11,720 nucleotides of DNA. Origin: Balneolales bacterium (GTDB taxonomy: Bacteria; Bacteroidota; Rhodothermia; Balneolales; Natronogracilivirgulaceae). Positions within the stretch are counted from its first letter, which is position 1, and each line of letters begins with the position of its first letter. The notes beneath the pieces are model-generated. The model saw only the letters and a list, made by a program, of their open reading frames with translations. It did not search any database and was not told the origin of the DNA. Shown piece after piece: positions 5,219 through 11,720 of this stretch. The position numbers and the translations under genes are program-made. The stretch is from NCBI GenBank assembly GCA_007131625.1, contig SLQC01000409.1:1-11720 (forward strand), read 5' to 3'.

Positions 5219-5650
5219 ATGGTTCTAATTAAAAAAATAATCCCAATGGTTTTGGTCCTTCTGTTGATACTGTCATGCGATCTGATTTCATCAGATAGTC
5301 AGGAAAACTATGGTGCCTGCAGCAGGGACATCGAGGAGATGCTTGATTTCTACGAGGAAAGGGGGTTTGTACGGATCCTCATTGATTTGGCAATGGATGA
5401 TTTTGTCCCTAAACACCAACTGGATGAAGAAGAATGGAGAGAACAGCGTAAGGAGATAATCGAATTCCAGAACAAGTTCGTTAATATTTTGGAAAAGAAT
5501 GAAATAAAGTTCAGTGGTTTAAAAAAAGGTAGTGACCCGTGGTTATCTATGTCCGTGAATGAAAAAGAGGGACTTCTTTTTATATGTAACCATAAAAGGG
5601 TGCAACTCGTGCATCATGCTAGGTTATATAGTATTCCCACTCCCCCCTGA
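5219..5650 (+). CDS. small lipoprotein resembling a subtilisin propeptide/I9 inhibitor domain
   Basis: A 143-residue protein. MVLIKKIIPMVLVLLLILSC is a lipoprotein signal peptide with Cys20 as the lipidation site, so it is probably membrane-anchored. The mature part, from about residue 45, has the layout of the N-terminal propeptide of S8 (subtilisin-like) proteases: ERGFVRILIDL (first strand), FVPKHQL, a long helix (EEWREQRKEIIEFQNKFVNI), a second strand (DPWLSMSVNEKEGLLF) and a last segment HKRVQLVHHARLYSIPTPP, the place where a protease domain normally begins. Here the frame ends instead. It may be a free-standing inhibitor or chaperone, or a protease that has lost its catalytic domain. 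No catalytic Asp/His/Ser motif is seen downstream in any plus frame. No clear Shine-Dalgarno precedes the ATG. The fold assignment is by pattern only. Confidence 0.6.
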   Translation: MVLIKKIIPMVLVLLLILSCDLISSDSQENYGACSRDIEEMLDFYEERGFVRILIDLAMDDFVPKHQLDEEEWREQRKEIIEFQNKFVNILEKNEIKFSGLKKGSDPWLSMSVNEKEGLLFICNHKRVQLVHHARLYSIPTPP

Positions 5651-6115
5651 GGAATTCAGGATTTGTTGTTTTGGTTAAGCGGCTGCAAAGTACCGGGGTT
5701 TACTCCAACTGTACAGCCCTCGAAAAATGGGGACAAAAATATCTCGCTTGATCTGTATCAAGCGTTTTCTCAGGTTGTAACCGGTACAAGCCTGCAAGGC
5801 ATTCGTATGATCTCCGACACTGCCGATTGGATTGAGAGCGTATGTATGGCGCAACGCCCATATCGAATATGCTCCGATTTTCATGTCCCCTCAGTATCTA
5901 TTGGAGTCAGGTTTTGATATTACAGGTTTTGACTACCGTAACTCCAGGTTATAATACTGCTTATAATAATGAGTCCTATTCAGATATGTATAGGGAGTCA
6001 TTATTTTTTTTTAATTATTGGATATAAATGCCTGAATAACCGATCTTTTTACGGATGCATATACTTTACTTCGCATCTGACGGTATTTCAAAAATCACAA
6101 TCCCATACCGAACCG
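5651..6115. other. intergenic, with a terminator and weak coding debris
   Basis: No complete gene. A terminator-like hairpin is at 5745-5768. Plus-strand translation of 5830-5946 gives LRAYVWRNAHIEYAPIFMSP then YLLESGFDITGFDYRNSRL, which looks like a protein fragment but has no start and no family I recognise. The rest is AT-rich (T10 run at 6004-6013). The open frame running into the methyltransferase from 5969 has no RBS and is taken as leader. Confidence 0.4.
5745..5768 (+). terminator. Rho-independent terminator
   Basis: CGCTTGAT (5745-5752), loop CTGT, ATCAAGCG (5757-5764), then TTTT. A perfect eight-pair stem with a short T-tail, 95 bases after the lipoprotein stop and in its direction. 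Confidence 0.6.
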
Positions 6116-6769
6116 ATGAACTGCTGTGGCCATTGCCAGGATGCCGGCAATATTTTTGATGAAAAAACGGCAAAAAAGGAGCTCAAACGCTATCTGAAAA
6201 AAGGACCGAACAAGTCCACGCGACTGTTGCTGGACGAAATTCGCAGATATGATCTGCACGGCGGTTCACTGCTCGACATCGGTGGCGGCATTGGTACCAT
6301 CACCTTTGAACTGCTTGATTACGGAATTGACACTATCGTTTCTGTGGATGCTTCGCCCGCTTATATGAACGTTTTGAAAACTGAAGCGGAGAGAAGAGGA
6401 GTCCGGGACCGTATTCATCAGATCTTTGGTGACATCACTGAAATCCCGGAAGAGATAAACATGGCAGACATTGTTACACTCGATCGGGTGATCTGCTGCT
6501 ATCCCGACATGAAGAAGCTGATTGACCGGTCTGCGGTAAAAGCTGAACGGTTCTATGGTGTGGTTTATCCGCGTGGACGTTGGCCTGTCCGCATGGTTAT
6601 GCAATTTGGTAATATCTGGTTCCGTCTTCGAAAAACGGATTTTCGCACATACTTTCATCCCCCCGCAGACATTGACGCGAGGATACGAAGTCATGGATTT
6701 AACATGATCAGGCTGATGCGGACCATCGTGTGGGAAGCGGTATTGTATGAAAAAGCAGGACAATTATGA
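6116..6769 (+). CDS. class I SAM-dependent methyltransferase, BchM-like
   Basis: A 217-residue cytoplasmic protein from ATG 6116. The start MNCCGHC opens a family of standalone methyltransferases often annotated as magnesium-protoporphyrin O-methyltransferase-like. It is followed by FDEKTAKKELKRYLKKGPNK and STRLLLDEIR. SAM-binding motif I is LLDIGGGIG (52-60), and an acidic residue at the end of strand 2 lies in VDAS (Asp78). TLDRVICCYPDM and VYPRGRWPVR are conserved in the family. The frame is open upstream to 5969, but that part has no motif and no RBS, so the family-conserved MNCCGHC is taken as the start. The substrate is unknown; no other bacteriochlorophyll gene is present, so a tetrapyrrole substrate should not be assumed. 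The stop codon lies inside the first unit of a tandem repeat. Confidence 0.85.
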   Translation: MNCCGHCQDAGNIFDEKTAKKELKRYLKKGPNKSTRLLLDEIRRYDLHGGSLLDIGGGIGTITFELLDYGIDTIVSVDASPAYMNVLKTEAERRGVRDRIHQIFGDITEIPEEINMADIVTLDRVICCYPDMKKLIDRSAVKAERFYGVVYPRGRWPVRMVMQFGNIWFRLRKTDFRTYFHPPADIDARIRSHGFNMIRLMRTIVWEAVLYEKAGQL

Positions 6770-6851
6770 ATTGTCGTGGTGATTTGGAAATATCAGGGTG
6801 ATTCGGGAATTGTCGTGGTGATTTGGAATTGTCGTGGTGATTCGGGAAATG
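6768..6851 (+). repeat. tandem repeat, four units of 19-20 bp
   Basis: Units start at 6768, 6787, 6807 and 6826, with a decaying fifth at 6846. Consensus is GAATTGTCGTGGTGATTYGG. Units 1, 3 and 4 are nearly identical; unit 2 carries changes (GAAATATCAGGGTGATTCGG). The array begins within the stop codon of the methyltransferase, so it was added at or grew from the gene's 3' end. No arms or spacers suggest CRISPR. Confidence 0.8.
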
Positions 6852-7238
6852 ACTGAGCAGGATAATGAGGAAATGCTGGAACGTCCGCTGCGTGATCCGC
6901 GCTTTCTGGTGGATGTAAACCTCCATTTGAGACGGATGATGAACGAACCTGTTTTCTGGCCACCTTGCCGATTTACCCCAAGGTTTCAGCTGATACAAAC
7001 GAAGATGGCTTTCTTTATAAAATATCAAACAAAAAGCTACTTTTGCTCCATTTTCGGCTAATTTGAAGTCACTGAATAATTGCCGATTCCGTGATGCCGC
7101 TGCTGGTAAAGTGCCGGGACTCAGGGATTCTTTTATCACTCGTAACCTGGCAACAAAACAATCATTTCTCTTTAATATTTCAGCAACCATTCGAAGTAAC
7201 ATTCCAAATTCAATCCAACCGATTACAGATACTTTTTG
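6852..7238. other. intergenic, no confident gene
   Basis: The plus frame continuing from the repeats (about 6834-7061) contains EEMLERPLRDPRFLVDVNLH and LRRMMNEPVFWPP, which look protein-like but end in low-complexity sequence and match no family I know. The minus strand is open from 7202 through the repeats into the methyltransferase but has no RBS or recognisable motif. Either could be a decayed gene or a dispersed repeat. Confidence 0.35.
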
Positions 7239-7253
7239 AAAGGAACAATCGAT

Positions 7254-7829
7254 ATGCTGAAAATAAAAAGCCGCATTTCCGGCATGGTCTCATTAGCTAT
7301 CTTCATGCTGTTATGCTCCGCCTGTGAAGTATCAGATGGCGATCAGCGTCATAATCTGATCATTGTACTTGACGGATTACGCTCCGATTATATCACACCC
7401 GATCTGATGCCCAATTTATTTCAACTGGGACAGGAAGGGGTATTGGCGGAAAACCACCATGTGGTCTATCCGACTGTCACCAGAGTGAACGCACCGTCAC
7501 TGGCCACAGGTGCTTATCCCGGATCACACGGTTTAATGCACAATCACATCTACCTGCCGGATATCTCCGGCGAGTCCATTCATACCGGCAATGATGTGGA
7601 ATCTTTGATGTTGGCCGACCCGCTTCTGACTGCGACATCTCTTGGTGAGTGGATGGATCAACACGACCATACACTTTTTGTTGGAAGTTCAGGTTCTTAC
7701 GGGTCCAGCTATTTGCTGAATCATACACTAACGGGTGGAGGTGTGTGGAATACTGAATATAAAATGATGCTTAATAAAGCTCGAATCGGTGAGTCTGCTT
7801 ATTTGCAGGAAGCTAAAATCGTTCGGTAA
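7254..7829 (+). pseudogene. alkaline-phosphatase-superfamily (NPP-like) lipoprotein, C-terminally truncated
   Basis: A 191-residue frame. ATG 7254 is chosen because AAAGGA (7239-7244) precedes it by nine bases. A lipoprotein signal ends at Cys24 (LLCSAC). Then comes LIIVLDGLRSDYI, in which Asp40 is the first metal ligand of the superfamily, and MPNLFQLGQEG. VYPTVTRVNAPSLATGAYPG follows with SHGL; Thr76 in that stretch is the expected nucleophile of type I phosphodiesterase/nucleotide pyrophosphatases. Intact relatives are usually well over 400 residues and carry further metal-binding Asp/His downstream, including a DHG motif. Here the frame stops after NKARIGESAYLQEAKIVR, so an active two-metal site cannot form. 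The first 180 residues look healthy, so truncation may be recent. Confidence 0.75.
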
Positions 7830-8133
7830 TCAACACAAATTGATTTCCCCTTTCCATAGTGGTTTGTGGGAGCGTATGACCATGGTCCCCTTTTCGATGG
7901 CACGAAGCAGGGGCTGCATTTTGCCGGTTTTAACGTGTCCTGAAACAAGGTATCGCATACGGTTGTCCACTAAAGATTATATTCTTATACAAATTTTCGT
8001 GAGTTATCCGGTTTTGATGTTCGTTCTTATTACGTGGGGACTATCAGACAAAAATGGCATGATAGGATTTTTTGTTCCGGCAGCTGTATGCTATTATTTT
8101 CGCAGCAAGGCTCTGGTCGAACATGATGATATT
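7830..8133 (+). other. coding debris behind the truncated phosphatase
   Basis: One plus frame, interrupted by stops, gives FVGAYDHGPLFDGTKQGLHF with AGFNVS (from about 7863) and later NFRELSGFDVRSYYVGTIRQ with KWHD (from about 7997). Both look like real protein but do not show phosphatase-family metal motifs. Another frame is hydrophobic (LIQIFVSYPVLMFVLITWGL). I cannot assign either. It is probably material joined when the phosphatase gene was cut. Confidence 0.35.
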
Positions 8134-8832
8134 TTATTCATCTTTAACCAGACTTACTGACATAGTATGCCTGCTGAATATTTCCGTATCCAGTCCCGGA
8201 TCATTCTGTATGGCTTCCTCAAAATTTGCCATAGACCTGTCCCTGCCAGTTACGTTATGAGCAGTAATTGCGCCTCCCGTTTTCATTCGATCCCTGATCA
8301 GCCGGAAGTAATCGTAATACTCAGGTTTATGGGCATCTATAAAAACAAAGTCAAAAGTTCCCGGTACGTTTGGTATTCCTTCAAGAGCATCGGCAGTAAT
8401 AACTTCAATAACATCATCCAGTTCAGCTTTGGCAAAGTTATCCCTGGCTTCATCTGCTGCTCTGGGATCTATCTCTATGGTTACAAGCTCTCCTCCATTC
8501 TGTTTTAATGCAAGTCCAATCCACAGACCGGAATATCCATTTGACGTACCGATCTCAAGTCCTCTCGTATATCCATTTTCCAGGATGAGATCGTAAAGGA
8601 ACCTGCCGTCTGCTGCAGGGACATTCCGACCACCGTATTGTTGCGGAAGATGTCTGAGCATGGGGAGTACAACTTCGTTTTCAATTCCTTTGAATAAAGC
8701 CTCATTTGTTGAGCCAGCTGTTGCACCCCTTCCGGTTTTTCTTTGGGCTTCAGATATGGAACTCAACAACAAAAATGGAATCATCAATGCTAATACAGTA
8801 ATTATTTTAATCCTGTTATTATTCAGATTCAT
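8134..8832 (-). CDS. O-methyltransferase family 3-like protein with a signal peptide
   Basis: A 232-residue class I SAM-dependent methyltransferase of the catechol/caffeoyl-CoA O-methyltransferase (family 3, YrrM-like) type. Motif I is LEIGTSNGYS (92-101), the acidic strand-2 end is TIEIDP (118-123), and the metal/active-site strand is FDFVFIDAHKPEY (160-172). ITAHNV (about 188-193) follows, where intact family members have a metal-binding Asp-Asn/Asn-Asn. The N-terminus is unusual for this family: a basic start, a hydrophobic helix (about 9-24) and SISEA-Q, a good signal peptidase I site. This predicts export, although SAM is cytoplasmic. Bases before the ATG (8830-8832) hold no Shine-Dalgarno. 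The gene is complete and stands alone on this strand. Confidence 0.85.
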   Translation of the reverse strand: MNLNNNRIKIITVLALMIPFLLLSSISEAQRKTGRGATAGSTNEALFKGIENEVVLPMLRHLPQQYGGRNVPAADGRFLYDLILENGYTRGLEIGTSNGYSGLWIGLALKQNGGELVTIEIDPRAADEARDNFAKAELDDVIEVITADALEGIPNVPGTFDFVFIDAHKPEYYDYFRLIRDRMKTGGAITAHNVTGRDRSMANFEEAIQNDPGLDTEIFSRHTMSVSLVKDE

Positions 8833-8953
8833 AATTCTATAATTTAAGTTGATGGTTCAAATTTATTGCTGTATGAGTACTTGATGAACAAGTCCGCCAA
8901 TGGTTCAGATAGCTTATGGAATTCCGGTTAGAGGGTGGGTTACCTTCCCCTTA

Positions 8954-8986
8954 GAACCGGACGAGCGGAATTACCGCATCCGGTTC
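8954..8986 (-). ncRNA. group II intron domain V-like hairpin, degenerate
   Basis: On the minus strand: GAACCGGA (8986-8979), T, GCGG, a five-base loop, CCGC, T, CG, TCCGGTTC (8961-8954). The shape matches group II intron domain V: a lower stem of eight pairs, a two-base CG bulge on the 3' side and an upper stem of four pairs. Departures are GAACC instead of GAGCC (catalytic triad AGC), a T-T mismatch next to the bulge, and a loop that is not a GNRA tetraloop. On the 3' side GGGGAAGGTAACCCACCC (8950-8933) could be a domain VI remnant. No reverse transcriptase is nearby. The bulge position fits only the minus strand. Confidence 0.45.
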
Positions 8987-9055
8987 TTCTAATCATAGTT
9001 TTGCCAAAACACAACTATAGCAGGTTTTTCAGGTGATGAGATAACCGAGTCCTTG

Positions 9056-9589
9056 CTAATTTGACTGAGGAGAGTTCGTGCCCGATCCTCTTCCCCGTCC
9101 CTCCCACATCGGTTGGCCGTCATCCCTCCGAATCCGGAACTTTCTGCCATCCACCTTAATGGTACACACTGCAATGATACCTGCCTTCCCATCCTCTTCC
9201 GAATAAAAATAGCCATTGACTACCGCCTCTTTTTCGTCAGCTATCGCTAAACCCACTCGTCTCTGATAATCCAATGGCGCCAGGTATAACTCATGCCCGA
9301 CTTCATCTACAAAAAGCAGCCAACTGCCGCTCATTCTCAACAACTTTCCCGTCAACTCAACCAATTCTCCATCCTCAATAATTTGCCTGCTGCGCATGGG
9401 CTGTTGACCCTGAGACTCCTGCAGTGACGCATCCATGTCAGCACCCCTGTTAGTGCCCGTTTCGACAAACTCAGAATCAATTGGTCCGGTTGCACCAATA
9501 CCAGCATAGGTTGTTGAAAAAATCCCGAAAACCCCGGCTGAAAACAAAATCAATGATAAGATCAGTACTGCCTGATAATTTTTTTTCAT
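9056..9589 (-). CDS. exported 177-aa protein with a small beta-rich domain, unknown
   Basis: The start ATG (9587-9589) has AAGGA six bases upstream on the minus strand. Residues 1-29 are a signal peptide (MKKNY, hydrophobic core, TTYA-G). A low-complexity linker (about 35-68) precedes a compact beta-rich domain (about 70-150): DGELVELTGKLLRMSGSWLL, FVDEVGHELYLAPLDYQ, EAVVNGYFYSEED, GIIAVCTIKVDGRKFRIR. The alternation suggests an OB-like barrel, similar in style to small periplasmic proteins that end in DGxPxWxGRGRG; the same ending (DGQPMWEGRGRG) is present here. It would be periplasmic or secreted. I cannot name a family or ligand. No neighbour shares its strand closely enough to suggest an operon. 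Confidence 0.75.
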   Translation of the reverse strand: MKKNYQAVLILSLILFSAGVFGIFSTTYAGIGATGPIDSEFVETGTNRGADMDASLQESQGQQPMRSRQIIEDGELVELTGKLLRMSGSWLLFVDEVGHELYLAPLDYQRRVGLAIADEKEAVVNGYFYSEEDGKAGIIAVCTIKVDGRKFRIRRDDGQPMWEGRGRGSGTNSPQSN

Positions 9590-10064
9590 GGTTGTATCCT
9601 TTTAAGTATTTAAATAATTTCGCATTGCATGAATGCCACCAAACCGGTTAATCGAGTTTTCCGGCCTGTGTTTCAAAGAAGTATCGATGGAGTTGGTTGA
9701 AAAATACCGCCAACTTCACTCATTAGACGCACCGGATTGCATAACGGTTCATTTCGATTCCGGACAATCCTGTCCAACTGAATATTTTGTTAACCCATTT
9801 TCCTCAAAAGCTTATTGAGTCAGATAAATTTCTAAAAAAATGATAAAATTATCATAGCACATACATTATGTACTAACCGGGAGGTTTGGCAGCGAAACAA
9901 TGACATCCAAAGTCAGACGGTCTACATCCGGTTAAGCCAACAATAGGACCTTGGATTTGTGTTGAAATTCGGTTATATACCAAACAAAGTGCTTAAATCA
10001 TACTCTTTTCAACTATGTAATAGGCGAATGTTGTGTTAGCTGGTCTCGTCCTGATTATCCGATT
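9590..10064. other. intergenic, one doubtful small frame
   Basis: A plus frame at 9633-9818 includes SMELVEKYRQLHSLDAPDCI and HFDSGQSCPTEYFVNPFSS, which look protein-like, but there is no Shine-Dalgarno and I recognise no family; it may be a gene remnant. TGATAA/TTATCA (9841-9854) forms a small hairpin. TAACCGG (9874-9880) and CCGGTTA (9928-9934) are a separated inverted repeat. No clear promoter or RBS for the transporter at 10065 was found. Confidence 0.4.
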
Positions 10065-11351
10065 ATGAACCAATTCATAAAGAATTTACACATCCCTGTA
10101 CCGGTTCGGGCATTTCTTGTATTTTTAACTTTCCTTCATTCAGTCAACCTGTATATTGACCGTGCGGCCATATCGGTGGCCAGAGATTCTATCGTAACTG
10201 ATTTGAGTCTTACTGATATTCAGTTCGGATGGGTCATGGCCATGTTTACACTCGGATACGCTTTGTTCCAATCTCCGAGCGGTTATATAGCCGATAAAAA
10301 AGGGCCGCGGTTTGTGCTAACGGCTATCATTATTTTCTGGTCCGTTTGTACAAAGTTAACCGGTGCCGCCTGGAATTACACCTCACTGCTTGTGATCCGG
10401 TTTATCTTCGGTGTAGGTGAGGCCGGTGCTTTTCCGGCGTTATCAAAGGTTGTATATAACTGGTTCCCGTTAAAAGAACGTGGAATTGTACAGGGGATCA
10501 ATTTTTCCGGGTCAAGAATCGGTGCGGCATTTACATTGCCGCTGGTGGCACTGTTGATCTCCTACACCGGATGGCGAATTTCATTTGTCATCATCGGGGC
10601 ATTAGGTATCCTTTATGCCATCTTCTGGTACATTATATTCCGGGATACTCCAGAAGAAACCAAATGGGTAAGTGAAGAGGAAAAAGAATACATCATCAGG
10701 ACCAGGCAGCAGCCAACTGTCGACAAATTGCCCCCGTTCTCTATTTCCAAAATGGCTTTTTCCGGGAATTTGTGGCTGGCAATGGGCCAGTACATATGCA
10801 GTAACTTTACCTTTTATTTCACCCTTACCTGGATGCTTCCCTATATCTCGGACCGGTTTCAGGTTGATCTAGTTCAGGCCGGGTTTTATTCGATGTTTCC
10901 ATTGCTTGCCGGTGCTGCAGGAAACTGGTTTTCAGGATGGCTGGTGGATTATATTTTTAAGCGGACGCATCAATTAAAGTTATCAAGGCGAATACCGGCG
11001 ATGATCGGATTTTTTCTGGCTGCTTTCGGTATGGTGATGGTGACACAGGTCGAAAGTCCTTTGGTAGCCGTTATTTTCATGTCAGTAGCAATATTCGGGG
11101 CGGACATGACCCTCAGTCCATCGTGGTCGTTTTGTATTGATATAGCCAAGGAAAGGGCAGGTGTGGTTTCGGGGACGATGAATATGGCTGGAAATCTGGG
11201 GGCGTTCGTGACCATCATCACTTACCCCTATTTATATGCGGCAACAAGCAGTCATGTACCCTTCTTTATTATTTGTTCGGTTTTATCTGTATCGGCCATT
11301 TTGATGTGGATGTTTATGGATCCTGAGAAGTTGATATTTGATAACGATTGA
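10065..11351 (+). CDS. MFS transporter, ACS family (sugar-acid type)
   Basis: A complete 428-residue inner-membrane protein with about twelve hydrophobic helices in two halves, joined by a charged cytoplasmic loop (about 195-220, SEEEKEYIIRTRQQ). Helix 1 ends in NLYIDRAAISVA, as in glucarate, galactonate and hexuronate:H+ symporters. MFS motif A is GYIADKKGPR (73-82). RFIFGVGEAGAFPALSKVV (112-130), with VVYNWFPLKERG after it, is the ACS family signature around helix 4. It most likely imports a hexuronate or aldonate with protons. ATG 10065 has no Shine-Dalgarno, but no better start lies upstream and the length is normal. It converges on a Gfo/Idh/MocA oxidoreductase with 13 bases between stop codons, which fits a sugar-derivative utilisation locus. 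The substrate cannot be fixed from sequence alone. Confidence 0.9.
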   Translation: MNQFIKNLHIPVPVRAFLVFLTFLHSVNLYIDRAAISVARDSIVTDLSLTDIQFGWVMAMFTLGYALFQSPSGYIADKKGPRFVLTAIIIFWSVCTKLTGAAWNYTSLLVIRFIFGVGEAGAFPALSKVVYNWFPLKERGIVQGINFSGSRIGAAFTLPLVALLISYTGWRISFVIIGALGILYAIFWYIIFRDTPEETKWVSEEEKEYIIRTRQQPTVDKLPPFSISKMAFSGNLWLAMGQYICSNFTFYFTLTWMLPYISDRFQVDLVQAGFYSMFPLLAGAAGNWFSGWLVDYIFKRTHQLKLSRRIPAMIGFFLAAFGMVMVTQVESPLVAVIFMSVAIFGADMTLSPSWSFCIDIAKERAGVVSGTMNMAGNLGAFVTIITYPYLYAATSSHVPFFIICSVLSVSAILMWMFMDPEKLIFDND

Positions 11352-11364
11352 TAATGTACATACA

Positions 11365-11720
11365 TCATACCCCTACCACGGTATTCGTTTCTGCTGATTT
11401 GTAGACCGCTTCCTGAACGGCCAGGCTTTTCAAGTAGTTCGGGCCTTCGGTTTCAAAGGGCAGGCCATTGATTAATCCGTTAACAAAGTGTTTTTGTGTA
11501 AAATAGACACAGTCGCCGGCAAAACCCCGATTTTCATGTTGATAGACAACAGGCTGAATTTTTTTTCCCAGTTTCTGCCACGTCAGATTGCCCTTACCAT
11601 CCAGTCTGAGGGTACCCTTGTTGCCTTCAATAACAACATCGGCAAAAGTGTACCGGTTATTTGAATATGTACTTTCATTGTACCTGTTACCATCAAAAAT
11701 TCCCAGGGCGCCCGATGAAA
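11365..11720 (-). CDS. Gfo/Idh/MocA-family oxidoreductase, C-terminal part
   Basis: The gene enters from the right edge; 117 residues to the stop at 11365-11367 are present. The visible part is the C-terminal alpha/beta domain: FDGNRYNE, YTFADVVIEGNKGTLRLDG (the strand pair that closes the substrate pocket in this family), TWQKLGKK, then GFAGDCVYFTQKHFVNGLIN and the final helix ETEGPNYLKSLAVQEAVYKS (AETNTVV follows), where ExxxxxYLxxLxVxEAxYxS is typical of the last helix of these NAD(P)-dependent sugar dehydrogenases. The N-terminal Rossmann domain lies outside the window. It converges with the MFS transporter, suggesting joint use in carbohydrate metabolism, though not one transcript. Confidence 0.85.
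   Translation of the reverse strand, partial: SSGALGIFDGNRYNESTYSNNRYTFADVVIEGNKGTLRLDGKGNLTWQKLGKKIQPVVYQHENRGFAGDCVYFTQKHFVNGLINGLPFETEGPNYLKSLAVQEAVYKSAETNTVVGV

Noticed and set aside
5969..6115. Extended N-terminus of the methyltransferase
   Set aside because: Upstream residues are low-complexity and unconserved; family members start at MNCCGHC.
6768..6851. CRISPR array
   Set aside because: Units are directly adjacent with no spacers, and no cas genes are present.
6708..7202. Minus-strand frame of 164 codons across the tandem repeat
   Set aside because: It has no RBS, overlaps the methyltransferase 3' end, and its repeated residues come only from the DNA repeat. It could still mark a dispersed repeat.
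7789..8160. Plus-strand frame of 123 codons with a hydrophobic segment
   Set aside because: No RBS, it overlaps the phosphatase end, and another frame of the same DNA reads more protein-like; kept only as debris.
9871..9937. Second attC-like site (TAACCGG ... CCGGTTAAGC)
   Set aside because: Only the outermost seven bases pair; there are no L''/L' inner arms, so it is a simple inverted repeat.

Overview
The window reads as a scarred accessory region of a Gram-negative bacterial chromosome, probably from the Bacteroidota/Balneolota/Rhodothermota (FCB) side. That placement is inference. It rests on an outer-membrane barrel protein, several Sec-exported proteins and lipoproteins, and one promoter of the Bacteroidetes type (TTTG, then TAnnTTTG 20 nt later). 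Unlike classical Bacteroidetes, several starts carry a good Shine-Dalgarno. Base composition changes sharply along the window: moderate GC at the left, very GC-rich at about 1907-4470, very AT-rich at about 4574-4960, then moderate again. This indicates pieces of different origin.

Left part (1-1906): an intact outer-membrane barrel gene (131-844) is followed immediately by a decayed IS91-type transposase, collapsed by two internal deletions (about 845-1315). Its far edge lies inside a VapC-type toxin gene, of which only four recognisable codons (MIVA) survive. The ribbon-helix-helix antitoxin (1324-1566, minus) is intact but orphaned, with a 21-bp palindrome upstream that could be its operator.

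Middle (1907-5218): a GC-rich, two-TM, beta-sandwich-rich protein of unknown function (536 aa) has its own promoter and a strong RBS. Behind it lies a graveyard: an IS transposase N-terminus (plus strand), the C-terminal end of a GH94/NdvB-type glycoside phosphorylase (minus strand), and unassigned GC-rich debris. It ends at an attC-like integron recombination site (4471-4559). On the minus strand, 14 bp upstream of that site, an AT-rich ORF of about 104 codons ends, broken by one frameshift in a T-run. ORF plus attC is the organisation of an integron gene cassette, and no integrase is visible. Next comes a structured segment resembling the 5' end of a group II intron (from about 5039). A second group II-like signal, a degenerate domain V hairpin, lies at 8954-8986 on the minus strand.

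Right part (5219-11720): a small lipoprotein resembles a subtilisin propeptide/I9 domain without a protease. It is followed by a BchM-like SAM methyltransferase, a 19-20 bp tandem repeat starting at that gene's stop codon, an alkaline-phosphatase-superfamily lipoprotein cut to 191 aa, a methyltransferase with a signal peptide (minus) and an exported 177-aa protein (minus). The right end holds an intact MFS transporter of the sugar-acid (ACS) type, convergent with the 3' end of a Gfo/Idh/MocA oxidoreductase, probably part of a carbohydrate-utilisation locus.

No rRNA, tRNA or CRISPR array was recognised. The most notable structures are the candidate integron cassette without integrase, the toxin gene destroyed beside an intact antitoxin, and the unknown GC-rich membrane-anchored protein.
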